Positions 6,605 through 14,303 of a stretch of DNA of 35,502 nt are shown here, in pieces. The notes under the pieces are model-generated. The model was not told the DNA's origin. It worked only from the letters and a program-made list of their open reading frames with translations, and ran no database searches. This stretch comes from Crocinitomicaceae bacterium (lineage in GTDB: Bacteria > Bacteroidota > Bacteroidia > Flavobacteriales_D > Sanyastnellaceae): the NCBI GenBank assembly GCA_002693775.1, contig NZRP01000032.1, positions 1 to 35,502 of the forward strand, given 5' to 3'. The position numbers were made by a program, and so were the translations under genes. Position 1 is the first letter of the stretch, and the number at the start of each line of letters is the position of its first letter.

Positions 6605-8890
6605 ATTCGCTCATTACGTATTATATTTTTATTAGCTTGTATTGTGTTGGGGTTCACTTTATCCTCAGTAAAAGCTCAATCAACTTTAGTTGGTTTAGTT
6701 AGTTGTGAAGGTGAACCTGTATCATATGCAACTATAACCATTCCAAACTCACGAATTGGTATAGCTGCAGACGATGAAGGAAAATTTAAGTTTGAAAATC
6801 TACCGGCTGGTCAGTACAAAGTTGTTGCATCTTCTATAGGTTTTATTAGTATTACTAAAGAAGTTACTATGCCTAGTTCGGGTAAACTAGTTTTGAATTT
6901 CTCGTTAGAAAAAAATGTAGCTCATATCCATGAGGTAGTTGTTTCAGGGACAATGAAGGAGGTGTCTAAACTAGAAAGTGCAGTCCCAGTAGAGGTTTAC
7001 TCGCCTAAGTTTTTCAATGCTAACCCAACACCATCTGTTTGTGAAGCTATTCAGCTTGTAAATGGTGTTAGACCCCAAATCAACTGTTCAGTTTGTAATA
7101 CTGGAGACATCCATATTAACGGTCTTGAAGGTCCTTACACTATGGTGCTTATCGATGGTATGCCCATTGTAAGTGGACTTTCAACTGTATATGGATTAAA
7201 TGGTATCCCTACTTCTCTTATCGAAAGAATCGAAGTGGTAAAAGGTCCGGCAAGTACTCTCTATGGATCAGAAGCTGTCGGAGGTCTGATCAATATCATC
7301 ACTAAGAAGACTACAAATGCTCCAATATTTTCTGCCGATATATTTGGTACAGGTTGGGGAGAAGTTAACATCGATTTGGCAACGAAGTTTTCAGTAAACA
7401 AAAACATTGAATCATTTATCGGAGTTAATCAATTCACATTCGATCAGAGAATAGATAACGATGGAGATAATTTCACGGATATGGCTTTACAAGACAGGAT
7501 TTCTGTTTTCAATAAGTGGAATTTTATAAGAAAGTACAACCGTTTTTTTACTCTTGCTGCTAGATACGTGAATGAAAACCGATTTGGAGGTGATATGGAT
7601 TGGGATGAAGATCTACATAGGGGTGGTGATGAAGTGTATGGAGAGAGTATTTACACTGATAGGTGGGAAGTTTTTGGTACATATCAGTTGCCATTTAAAG
7701 AGTTAGTCATGTTCCAGTTTAGTGCAAATGGTCATCACCAGAATTCAGTATACGGCGACACTGAATTTATAGCGAATCAGCGAGTAGGGTTTGGTCAACT
7801 TGTTTGGGATAAACAACTTCTTGATAAGCACAGTTTGCTTGCTGGCCTGACTATGAGGTACAATTATTACGATGACAATACGCCTGCTACTGCATCGACG
7901 GACACAATTAACCCTAGTAATTTACCAACTCACACATATTTGCCTGGAATCTTCGTTCAGGATGAAATTACTTTGAATGATAACAGTAAGATTCTTTTAG
8001 GGATTCGCTATGATCACAACTCTCTTCACGGGGACATCTTTACTCCAAGAGTTAATTATAAGTGGAGTTCTATGAATAACTTAAATACAATTCGTGTATC
8101 GTTAGGCACAGGTTATAGAGTTGCAAATATCTTTACTGAGGACCATGCTGCTTTAAATGGAACGCGAGAAGTGATTATTGCTTCTGAGCTGAACCCAGAG
8201 CGTTCTATTAATGGTAATCTTAACTACGTTAGGAATATCTACACAAGAAATAATGCTCTTTTAAACATTGATGCATCTGTGTTCTACACTCACTTTGACA
8301 ATAAGATTATTCCTGATTACGACACTAACCCAAACCAAATTATCTATGATAATATCGATGGGAAAGGCATATCTCAAGGTATCTCAATCAACCTAGATGT
8401 AATTAATGGCGCATTTAAATTACGTACAGGAGCAACTCTTATGAGTGTCTTTACGGTTGAAGACTATTTAAGGGAACGCCAAGAATTAACTGAGAAGTTC
8501 TCAGGAACTTGGTCTATTGGATACAGATATGAAAAAGCAAAATTGGAGGTGAACTATACGGGTAACATCTACAGTCCCATGGAACTTCCTACTATGAGTG
8601 ACGGCGACTTCATCGATCCTAGACCAGCACAATCTCCATGGTACAGTATTCAAAACGTTCAAGTTACTAAAAATCTTAGTAATAGTCTAGAGTGTTTTGG
8701 CGGGGTGAAGAACATTCTCGATTGGACACCTTGGAAAAATATGCCTGACGGAGTCTTCTATCTAGGAAACACTCTTGATCCTTTTGAGCAAAACACGTTA
8801 GATGGACAGTTAGTATTTGACCCAACTTATGTTTATGCACCCAACCAGGGTATCCGTGGATTTTTAGGTATTCGATATAACATGAGATAA
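6602..8890 (+). CDS. TonB-dependent receptor with CxxC in the plug domain
   Basis: This is a complete 762-residue outer-membrane receptor. After a signal peptide (cleavage after VKA, residue 25) comes a carboxypeptidase-regulatory-like domain (about 27-105: TLVGLVSCEGEPVSYATITI ... FSLEK). Next is the plug domain (about 120-235), with INGLEGPYTMVLIDGMPIV and RIEVVKGPASTLYGSEAVGG, and then the beta-barrel to the C-terminus. The plug has a Cys pair, NCSVCNTGDIHI (Cys162 and Cys165), which I recall as conserved in one subgroup of Bacteroidota receptors. The ligand is not evident; heme, metal or siderophore import are possibilities for the class. The next gene, 12 bases downstream, is a broken thioredoxin-like protein, so the two probably formed an operon. 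Regulation may go through the inverted repeat that includes the start codon. Confidence 0.9.
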   Translation: MIRSLRIIFLLACIVLGFTLSSVKAQSTLVGLVSCEGEPVSYATITIPNSRIGIAADDEGKFKFENLPAGQYKVVASSIGFISITKEVTMPSSGKLVLNFSLEKNVAHIHEVVVSGTMKEVSKLESAVPVEVYSPKFFNANPTPSVCEAIQLVNGVRPQINCSVCNTGDIHINGLEGPYTMVLIDGMPIVSGLSTVYGLNGIPTSLIERIEVVKGPASTLYGSEAVGGLINIITKKTTNAPIFSADIFGTGWGEVNIDLATKFSVNKNIESFIGVNQFTFDQRIDNDGDNFTDMALQDRISVFNKWNFIRKYNRFFTLAARYVNENRFGGDMDWDEDLHRGGDEVYGESIYTDRWEVFGTYQLPFKELVMFQFSANGHHQNSVYGDTEFIANQRVGFGQLVWDKQLLDKHSLLAGLTMRYNYYDDNTPATASTDTINPSNLPTHTYLPGIFVQDEITLNDNSKILLGIRYDHNSLHGDIFTPRVNYKWSSMNNLNTIRVSLGTGYRVANIFTEDHAALNGTREVIIASELNPERSINGNLNYVRNIYTRNNALLNIDASVFYTHFDNKIIPDYDTNPNQIIYDNIDGKGISQGISINLDVINGAFKLRTGATLMSVFTVEDYLRERQELTEKFSGTWSIGYRYEKAKLEVNYTGNIYSPMELPTMSDGDFIDPRPAQSPWYSIQNVQVTKNLSNSLECFGGVKNILDWTPWKNMPDGVFYLGNTLDPFEQNTLDGQLVFDPTYVYAPNQGIRGFLGIRYNMR

Positions 8891-8902
8891 TATCTATCGA
8901 GT

Positions 8903-9390
8903 ATGAACTTAAGCTTTGCCTTTTTCCTTATAGCTATAAGCTTAATTATGGGTAAGGGACATGAAGTTATTGCTCAGTCAATAGAAATAGCATTCGAACA
9001 CGTCGATAGTTTAACTGCTCAAGAGGAACGCCTTCTTGTGGTTTTATTTACGGTGATTGGTGCAAATTTTGTCACCAAATGCAGCAAACCACACTTGTAT
9101 ACTCAACAATTGTAAATACTCTCAATAGTGATTTTTATTACATCTCCTTTGATATTGATTCTCCTGATGATGTCAATTATAAAGGTAGAACTTTCTCATA
9201 CAAACCCACTGGCCCCACCACGGGAATCCACGAGCTAGCCCTTGAGCTCAGTTCTTACAGTGGTGTATTAGAGCCGCCATTTTTGTTAGTCTTCAATTCC
9301 CAAAACGATGTTGTATTCCATCACAGTGGTTTGTTGAGAAACGAAGAGTTAATAGAAGTCCTTAGCAGGCTTAAAAGATCTTTGAATTAA
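8903..9390 (+). pseudogene. Secreted thioredoxin-like protein, broken by a one-base deletion
   Basis: The frame from ATG 8903 encodes a signal peptide (MNLSFAFFLIAISLIMG ... VIAQ) and then VDSLTAQEERLLVVLFT, after which it becomes meaningless and stops at 9115. In the next frame, from about 9051, the sequence reads GDWCKFCHQMQQTTLVYSTI and continues to a stop at 9388-9390. Joined, they give VLFTGDWCKFCHQM, the thioredoxin active site with its CxxC, in a protein of about 162 residues with a typical cis-Pro region (LEPPFLLVFNSQND). One missing base near 9050-9053 (ACGGT where ACGGGT would restore the frame) explains it; the 488-base span is 3n+2. The gene follows the CxxC-bearing receptor by 12 bases. 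An ATG at 9079 could still yield the C-terminal part, without the CxxC. Confidence 0.8.
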
Positions 9391-9446
9391 GTACAAAAAA
9401 ATAATTGAGTTAAATTTGTTACATCGACTTAAATCAATGATGAAAG

Positions 9447-9623
9447 ATGGTAGAATACAAATTTCAAAAAGCAGTTTCTTTAATTGGTCTTGCAATAACT
9501 ATTGTAGGTATAGCTTTTAAGATAAACGAGTTAATGTTTGCTCATGAAATTGTTAATGTTGGCATAGTTGTTTTAGTTGTGGGCCTTTTGTGGTGGGGGG
9601 GTAAATTGATTAAGAGTTCTTGA
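9447..9623 (+). CDS. 58-residue membrane protein with two helices
   Basis: A short frame starting at ATG 9447 (upstream bases ATGAAAG) encodes MVEYKFQKAVSLIGLAITIV... and ends LLWWGGKLIKSS. It has two hydrophobic segments (about residues 8-24 and 36-50) joined by the polar loop FKINELMFAHE, so it should form a hairpin in the inner membrane. The pattern of a helix, FKI, a short loop and a second helix recalls the transmembrane part of GldL-like proteins, but the protein is far too short for GldL and I would not assign it. The stop lies 5 bases from the end of the convergent TM2 gene. A seven-G run (9595-9601) near the end could be a slippage site. Confidence 0.5.
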   Translation: MVEYKFQKAVSLIGLAITIVGIAFKINELMFAHEIVNVGIVVLVVGLLWWGGKLIKSS

Positions 9624-9628
9624 TGTTC

Positions 9629-10006
9629 TTAAATCATTTGGACTCCGTTTGAGTCTTTATTCACAGTGATTATTTCTACAATAATCCAAATAGTTACTAA
9701 TAGATTTGGAATAAATATTAGAAGCCAACCAAAGAAAAAAATCATTAGTTGCGCTATTCCTCTTCCAGTATAACCTGCGTAAAAGTTATGTACTCCAAAG
9801 CCACCTAAGAAAAATCCTAGTAGAATAAAGGTTATTCTGCTTTTAGGAGGTTGATGCATATTAACATGGACATTTGTATAATGTTGTCCTACATTTCCCC
9901 CTGTAGGTGTATAATGTTGTCCTACATTTCCCCCTGTAGGAACTCCACATTTTAGACAAATTGGCCCGCTTTTAGTGATTTGCTTTCCACATTCTTGACA
10001 AAACAT
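9629..10006 (-). CDS. Zinc-ribbon plus TM2 domain membrane protein
   Basis: This 125-residue protein begins with a zinc ribbon (Cys3, Cys6, Cys17, Cys20: FCQECGKQ ... ICLKCG). Next comes a linker containing the 11-residue unit PTGGNVGQHYT twice, then a TM2 domain (about 58-115): KSRITFILLGFFLGGFGVHN, FYAGYTGRGIAQ, and a second helix (FFFGWLLIFIPNLLVTIWII). The G-x-G-x-H-x-F-Y-x-G signature of TM2 is present. TM2 proteins are small inner-membrane proteins of unknown role. The linker repeat is exact at the DNA level, so it is a recent duplication. The downstream boundary is only 5 bases from the convergent 58-residue gene. Confidence 0.85.
   Translation of the reverse strand: MFCQECGKQITKSGPICLKCGVPTGGNVGQHYTPTGGNVGQHYTNVHVNMHQPPKSRITFILLGFFLGGFGVHNFYAGYTGRGIAQLMIFFFGWLLIFIPNLLVTIWIIVEIITVNKDSNGVQMI
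9876..9940. repeat. 33-base tandem duplication inside the TM2 gene
   Basis: Two copies (9876-9907 and 9909-9940) of a 33-base unit are identical over at least 32 bases. They encode the in-frame doubled linker PTGGNVGQHYT. Copy number may vary between strains because the period is a multiple of three. Confidence 0.85.
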
Positions 10007-10047
10007 TCGAATGAGTATTTAGATTAGAAATTCTAATATACTAAATC

Positions 10048-10533
10048 TTAACCATTTATATAGTTAAAAATCTTACGCTGAATTATAGTTCGATTGATTC
10101 CTAATGCTGATATATGCGATGGAACCCAAATTACAACTGCTAGAAATGTTACTTCATAATCTTGCAAGTCAAATAATTTTTCGCCACTAATCAACATGCC
10201 AGTTCCAGCAATTGCATGGGAGCTTGAAATAATTAATTGTGCGAGTTTATTGTTTTCATATATAGTATCCAAATATGGTGACTTGTTTAAATAGTAGTAC
10301 TGACGAATTGTAATAAACCCACCTATGTCGTTTCTTCTATAATAGATGTAATCACCATTGTTGAGTTTAGATAAACACCTTATTGGATTTCCAAACACGG
10401 TAGTTACTTCAGAAGGAATTTCTTGTTTTTGAATTTCCTTGCCAATAACTACTCCATTTTTTATAATCGTTTGGCATGTGCTTGAATAAGAAATAATGAA
10501 AAAAAGCAGGAACAGAATATGAATTCTATACAT
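10048..10533 (-). CDS. Secreted protein of unknown function
   Basis: This 161-residue protein has an N-terminal signal peptide (IHILFLLFFIISYSSTCQ; cleavage probably after the SYSSTC region). The Cys at about residue 20 is not in a good lipobox, so secretion is more likely than lipidation. The rest is mixed alpha/beta with a hydrophobic stretch near the end (VTFLAVVIWVPSHI) that could be a buried strand or a weak membrane segment. No family is recognised. It lies between two other small exported proteins on the same strand, 16 bases downstream of the barrel-like gene at 10550. Confidence 0.55.
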   Translation of the reverse strand: MYRIHILFLLFFIISYSSTCQTIIKNGVVIGKEIQKQEIPSEVTTVFGNPIRCLSKLNNGDYIYYRRNDIGGFITIRQYYYLNKSPYLDTIYENNKLAQLIISSSHAIAGTGMLISGEKLFDLQDYEVTFLAVVIWVPSHISALGINRTIIQRKIFNYING

Positions 10534-10549
10534 GTTATTTCAGTTAAGG

Positions 10550-11026
10550 TTACTGTCCTAAAGCATACCTAAGAGTGATAGCTCCCTGGTTCCAATTAAA
10601 ACCAACATCACTCCCAAATAGATCTAGCGCAGGTTTAATGTCTATGCTTACGAGTAAGGGTAAACTATGCATGTCGTATTCAACGCCTGCTATTGCATCA
10701 GCTCCTATCAAGGGAACTGCATTGCTTTGTATACCTGCGTGGACTCCAAGCCCGTAGAAGTAGCTGATGCCATCTATTGAACCCTCCATGTTTTCTTGAA
10801 TAGCAAGTAGTCCTGTTAGAGTAATTCTATCTGTCTCTGGAGTTAAAATAACTTCTCCACTTAAATCATCAGTATTGAGTCTTAAAGAAAACCCAAACCA
10901 TGTAGAATAATTAGACCCCATTCTAAGCCCAGGGGTGAGTCCGTTATTTTCGAAATCACTTTGGCTAATTGCTGACAATGAGCAAAATCCTGCTAAGAGA
11001 ACTATTAGAAGTCTTGTGTAAACCAT
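10550..11026 (-). CDS. Small outer-membrane-barrel-like exported protein, unknown function
   Basis: The start at 11026 was chosen because it gives a standard signal peptide (MVYTRLLIVLLAGFCSLSAI, then SQ) in a 158-residue protein. The longer frame to 11107 would begin with a hydrophilic leader and cross the hairpin at 11058-11085, which looks like the terminator of the previous gene. The mature part has alternating Gly/aromatic beta-strand patterns (GLRMGSNYSTWFGFSLRL, ISYFYGLGVHAGI, GAITLRYALG) like small barrels of the OmpW/porin-like type in Bacteroidota. No specific family can be named. Confidence 0.6.
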   Translation of the reverse strand: MVYTRLLIVLLAGFCSLSAISQSDFENNGLTPGLRMGSNYSTWFGFSLRLNTDDLSGEVILTPETDRITLTGLLAIQENMEGSIDGISYFYGLGVHAGIQSNAVPLIGADAIAGVEYDMHSLPLLVSIDIKPALDLFGSDVGFNWNQGAITLRYALGQ

Positions 11027-11057
11027 TATGTAAAAATAATGGTTAACACCTAAACAG

Positions 11058-11085
11058 AAACGGCGCCCTCTATGGACGCCGTTTT
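11058..11085 (-). terminator. Hairpin terminator after the lipoprotein gene
   Basis: AAACGGCG (11058-11065) pairs with CGCCGTTT (11077-11084), with inner CC/GG pairing and a five-base loop. Read on the minus strand the stem is followed by a T-rich stretch (TTTCTGTTTA). It lies 28 bases past the stop of the gene ending at 11113 and 32 bases before the preferred start of the next gene, supporting that shorter start. Confidence 0.6.
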
Positions 11086-11112
11086 CATTTAACTTAAAAC
11101 CTGTCATTTTTT

Positions 11113-11421
11113 TTACTCAATACTTTGACAATCCGTTAGGTGAATTGTGTATCCAACCATACAAATAGACGCTGATTCTACTAATTCATAATCAAAGCAA
11201 ACTTTAGTGTTGTCTTTTGGGATAAAGTTCAATTCATTCCAGTTTAGCACTTCATAAGTAACTGTTTCAGATTCAATTAAAAACCCACAACCATCTACTC
11301 CTGTCCAATCGATAATCCTACCTTGGTGTGATAAGTTGCATTCTAAATCACTTTCATCGATTCCACAACTAGTTAGGGCAATGTAGATTAGTAACCCAAG
11401 GATATAAAATAATTTTCTCAT
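11113..11421 (-). CDS. Small lipoprotein of unknown function
   Basis: This 102-residue protein has a lipoprotein signal (ILGLLIYIALTSC, lipobox LTSC, Cys19). The mature part is about 83 residues with several cysteines and a GRIIDWTGVDGCGFLIE segment. I recall similar short Bacteroidota lipoproteins with a W-TG-DGCG-x-I pattern, but no function is known. It is the first gene of a run of minus-strand genes and is followed by a hairpin. It diverges from the CotH gene, sharing a 75-base AT-rich gap. Confidence 0.6.
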   Translation of the reverse strand: MRKLFYILGLLIYIALTSCGIDESDLECNLSHQGRIIDWTGVDGCGFLIESETVTYEVLNWNELNFIPKDNTKVCFDYELVESASICMVGYTIHLTDCQSIE

Positions 11422-11496
11422 GACAGTGTTAAATCTATCAAATGCTGTGCCATAACCTCTTGATAAGATTAACTTTAATATTTAAATTTAACAGCT

Positions 11497-13869
11497 ATGA
11501 CTAAACCGTTTCTACTACTCACAGCTTTAACTATCATTGCTCCAGTAGCGATTTCTCAGTCTCTTCCATTTCAATGGACCTTGGACGAGTCGACGCACAT
11601 GTTAACTATAGGAGGAGTAGAGCACACAGGCTTATATAATGAAAACCAAATCAAGGAAGTTCACCTCCAATTTGATCAGGCTAACTTCCAACAACAGCTA
11701 GAGAACAATTATGATGATGCAATAGCTATTCCAGCGACGATAATTGTAGACGGAGTTGAATACTCCAATGTAGGAGTAAGGTATAAAGGCCAAACCTCTT
11801 ACTTTATGAATGAAACAGATAAGAAGTCATTCAACATAACAATGGATGAGTACGATGCATCTATGGATCTTTCAGGTTATGAGTCCCTAAACTTTACCTG
11901 CGGATTCTTCGATGCAACTTGGCTAAGAGAATTCATTTTTCAAAAGCATATCAGAAAGCACATCCCCGCAGCATTATCATGCTTCATCCACTTATATATA
12001 AATGGTGAAGATTTTGGACTTTACACAAACGTCCAACAGACTAATGCTGAATTCTTAGATGAATGGTTTGTTGATAATTCCGGCGCACGCTGGAGAGCAG
12101 ATTCACCAGAAGTATCAGGTGGTCCTGGCGGTGGTGGCGGTCCTGGCGGTGGTGGCGGTCCTGGTGGTGGTCCTGGCGGTGGTCCTGGCGGTGGTCCTAA
12201 TTGGGGTGATGGTACTGCAGCATTAAATTACTTAGGTTCAGACACAACTGAGTACCAGGAGTACTACACATTGAAATCTTATGACATAGACAACCCATGG
12301 GACCAATTAGTTAACACATGTGAAGTTCTTGAAAATACGCCTCTTGAGAATCTATACTCTGAGCTAAATCAAATCATGGATGTCGACAGAGCTCTATGGT
12401 TTGTAGCGGCAGAAAACGTGTTTGCAGATGACGATGGATATATCCACAAGGGTAAAATGGACTACCATATATTCTATGAGGAGGAGACAGGTAGAATGGT
12501 GCCATTAGAATATGACGGGAACACAGTGCTGATGGGCAATCATCAGGGTTGGGGGCCTTTCTACAATGCAAACGATGAGAATTACCCACTCCTTTACAGA
12601 GTTCTTCAAGTTCCAGAACTTAGGCAGAGATATCTAGCTCACTATAGAGTGATGTTAGACGAGATTAAGCCAAGTAACATAGTTCCTGATATTAATTACT
12701 GGTCAGACTTTATCAGTGATGAAGTTGAAAACGACCCTGAAGCTATTTACCCTTTTTCTCAGTTTAATTTCGATACAAATGCCCTGATTGATATAATCGA
12801 ATTCAGATATAATCACCTTTCAAATGCACCAGAGGTAAATGTTGAATCTCCAGAGATTAGTTCGGTGGTGATGCAGTCGTCAAATGGGGTTTGGCAAAGC
12901 CCAGGTGAGAATTTGTCTGCAACTATTACTGCAACTTCCGAGGATGATTTGAGTGAGATGAATCTTTATTATAGCATGGAGCTTAACGGGCAGTTTACTA
13001 AGCTTACAATGTCGAGTGTAGGCGATGAGTATAGCACTTTGATTCCTTCTGCTCCAGTGGGAACTTTGGTTAGATTTTACGTTGAGGCCGTGTCGAGTAA
13101 CGAGGCTGGTACAAGAGTTTATTCGCCGTCAGGTGCTGAGCATCAGACGTACTACTACACTGTGAATGCGCCTACGGTTAGTTTTCCTCAGATAGCTATA
13201 AATGAAATAATGTCTGTGAATGATGATGCTGTTCAGGACGACTTGGGAGAATATGATGACTGGGTTGAGCTGTTCAATTTGACTGATGAAGCGGTTGATT
13301 TAAGCGGGTGGCATCTAAGCGATAATGCATGGAACTTAGACAAGTGGGAAATTCCTGCTGGAACAGTGATTGAGGCGGGTGGCTACTTGATAGTTTGGGC
13401 TGATGACGATGGTTCGCAGGGTGATCTCCACGCTAACTTCAAGCTCTCTGGCTCAGGAGAATCTCTGACTCTTGCTACTCCAGAGGAGTGGATTGTAGAC
13501 CAAATCAATTTCCCAGTTTCTTCCGCAGACCTCGGTTATGCAAGGGTACCTAACGGAACAGGGGACTTTGTTTTCCAAACCCATACTTTCTCAGCTAATA
13601 ACGAGGTTCACGATGCGGTGAATGAACTAGGCGAGTTAAGCTTGCTTGTTTATCCTAACCCTGCATCATCTGATCTTAATTTGGCCTTAAGTCATCGAGC
13701 AGGTGATGCCTCTCTAAGCATTTTCTCAGCTTCTGGTCAGCTTATGATTTTTGAGAACCTTACTTCTTCGAGAACTGTGGTGTCCGTGGAAAAACTAATC
13801 CCCGGACTCTACCATCTTGTGGTAAACACCGGCGGTCAAATCTCGACTAAGCGAGTAGTAGTTCAGTAG
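11497..13869 (+). CDS. CotH-kinase-like protein with lamin-tail and T9SS sorting domains
   Basis: This is a 790-residue exported protein. A signal peptide (residues 1-20, ending VAISQ) precedes a CotH kinase-like domain of about 450 residues, with the Gly-rich early strand VGVRYKGQTSY, SFNITMDEY, LNFTCGFFDATWLREFI, and VPLEYDGN with Asp340 as a likely metal ligand. A Gly/Pro-rich stretch (about 208-235, GGPGGG repeats) is inserted in the middle. A beta-sandwich region (about 450-560) leads to a lamin-tail domain (about 565-690: IAINEIMSVNDDAV ... YDDWVELFNLTDEAVDLSGW) and a T9SS type A domain (about 715-790: LLVYPNPASSDLNLAL). CotH in Bacillus spores is a protein kinase; exported bacterial relatives are mostly uncharacterised. 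The gene is directly upstream of umuD, with five bases between. Confidence 0.88.
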   Translation: MTKPFLLLTALTIIAPVAISQSLPFQWTLDESTHMLTIGGVEHTGLYNENQIKEVHLQFDQANFQQQLENNYDDAIAIPATIIVDGVEYSNVGVRYKGQTSYFMNETDKKSFNITMDEYDASMDLSGYESLNFTCGFFDATWLREFIFQKHIRKHIPAALSCFIHLYINGEDFGLYTNVQQTNAEFLDEWFVDNSGARWRADSPEVSGGPGGGGGPGGGGGPGGGPGGGPGGGPNWGDGTAALNYLGSDTTEYQEYYTLKSYDIDNPWDQLVNTCEVLENTPLENLYSELNQIMDVDRALWFVAAENVFADDDGYIHKGKMDYHIFYEEETGRMVPLEYDGNTVLMGNHQGWGPFYNANDENYPLLYRVLQVPELRQRYLAHYRVMLDEIKPSNIVPDINYWSDFISDEVENDPEAIYPFSQFNFDTNALIDIIEFRYNHLSNAPEVNVESPEISSVVMQSSNGVWQSPGENLSATITATSEDDLSEMNLYYSMELNGQFTKLTMSSVGDEYSTLIPSAPVGTLVRFYVEAVSSNEAGTRVYSPSGAEHQTYYYTVNAPTVSFPQIAINEIMSVNDDAVQDDLGEYDDWVELFNLTDEAVDLSGWHLSDNAWNLDKWEIPAGTVIEAGGYLIVWADDDGSQGDLHANFKLSGSGESLTLATPEEWIVDQINFPVSSADLGYARVPNGTGDFVFQTHTFSANNEVHDAVNELGELSLLVYPNPASSDLNLALSHRAGDASLSIFSASGQLMIFENLTSSRTVVSVEKLIPGLYHLVVNTGGQISTKRVVVQ
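12112..12200 (+). repeat. Gly/Pro-coding low-complexity repeat inside the CotH gene
   Basis: Nine-base units of the type GGTCCTGGC/GGTGGT recur through this stretch and encode GGPGGG repeats. They lie in the kinase-like domain between a predicted loop and the strand after NWGDGT. The GC content is far above the surroundings, and the unit count is likely to vary. Confidence 0.8.
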
Positions 13870-13874
13870 TATTC

Positions 13875-14303
13875 ATGGAGAATAAGATTAAAATATGCCC
13901 CGTTGAGGGAGTTCCTTTTGGATCCGTCCAATTTTTCGATGGTGCTGTTCAGGCTGGATTTCCTTCGCCTGCAGAGGATCATATGGATATGGATTTGGAC
14001 CTTAGTTCCTATCTGATTCAGCATCCGTCAGCTACGTTCTGCGTGCGTGTTGAAGGTGACTCCATGGAGGGAGCAGGTATACAAAGTGGCGACGTGATTC
14101 TCATAGATAGATCGCTTACTCCAGATAGAGGAAACGTGGTACTAGCCGTGATAGATGGCGAGTTCACAGTAAAGAGAGTGGATGTGATAAATGACAAGCT
14201 ATTTCTCATTCCTGAGAATCATCGCCTCAAGCCTATGGAGGTGGCGGAGGGCTCGAACTTTCAGGTGTGGGGTGTCGTAACCTTCGTAATTCACAAGGTT
14301 TGA
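13875..14303 (+). CDS. umuD: UmuD-type translesion polymerase regulatory subunit (S24 family)
   Basis: This 142-residue protein is close to the length of E. coli UmuD (139). The family's cleavage region is VQAGFPSPAED, with Ala27-Gly28 where E. coli has Cys24-Gly25. IQHPSATFCVRVEGDSMEGAG carries the catalytic Ser63, and GEFTVKR carries the catalytic Lys100; the 37-residue spacing equals that of E. coli Ser60/Lys97. RecA-stimulated self-cleavage would give the active UmuD' that partners UmuC in polymerase V. The gene overlaps umuC by TTGA. It follows the CotH gene by five bases, so its promoter may lie within or before that gene. I see no recognisable LexA box in the short spacer. Confidence 0.93.
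   Translation: MENKIKICPVEGVPFGSVQFFDGAVQAGFPSPAEDHMDMDLDLSSYLIQHPSATFCVRVEGDSMEGAGIQSGDVILIDRSLTPDRGNVVLAVIDGEFTVKRVDVINDKLFLIPENHRLKPMEVAEGSNFQVWGVVTFVIHKV

Noticed and set aside
10024-10038. ATTAGAA-A-TTCTAAT inverted repeat upstream of the TM2 gene
   Set aside because: A one-base loop and AT-only arms in AT-rich DNA; too weak to call an operator or terminator.
14267-14299. GTG start for umuC giving 11 extra residues
   Set aside because: The extra residues are encoded by the end of umuD and do not match UmuC; the TTG at 14300 gives the family's standard N-terminus.
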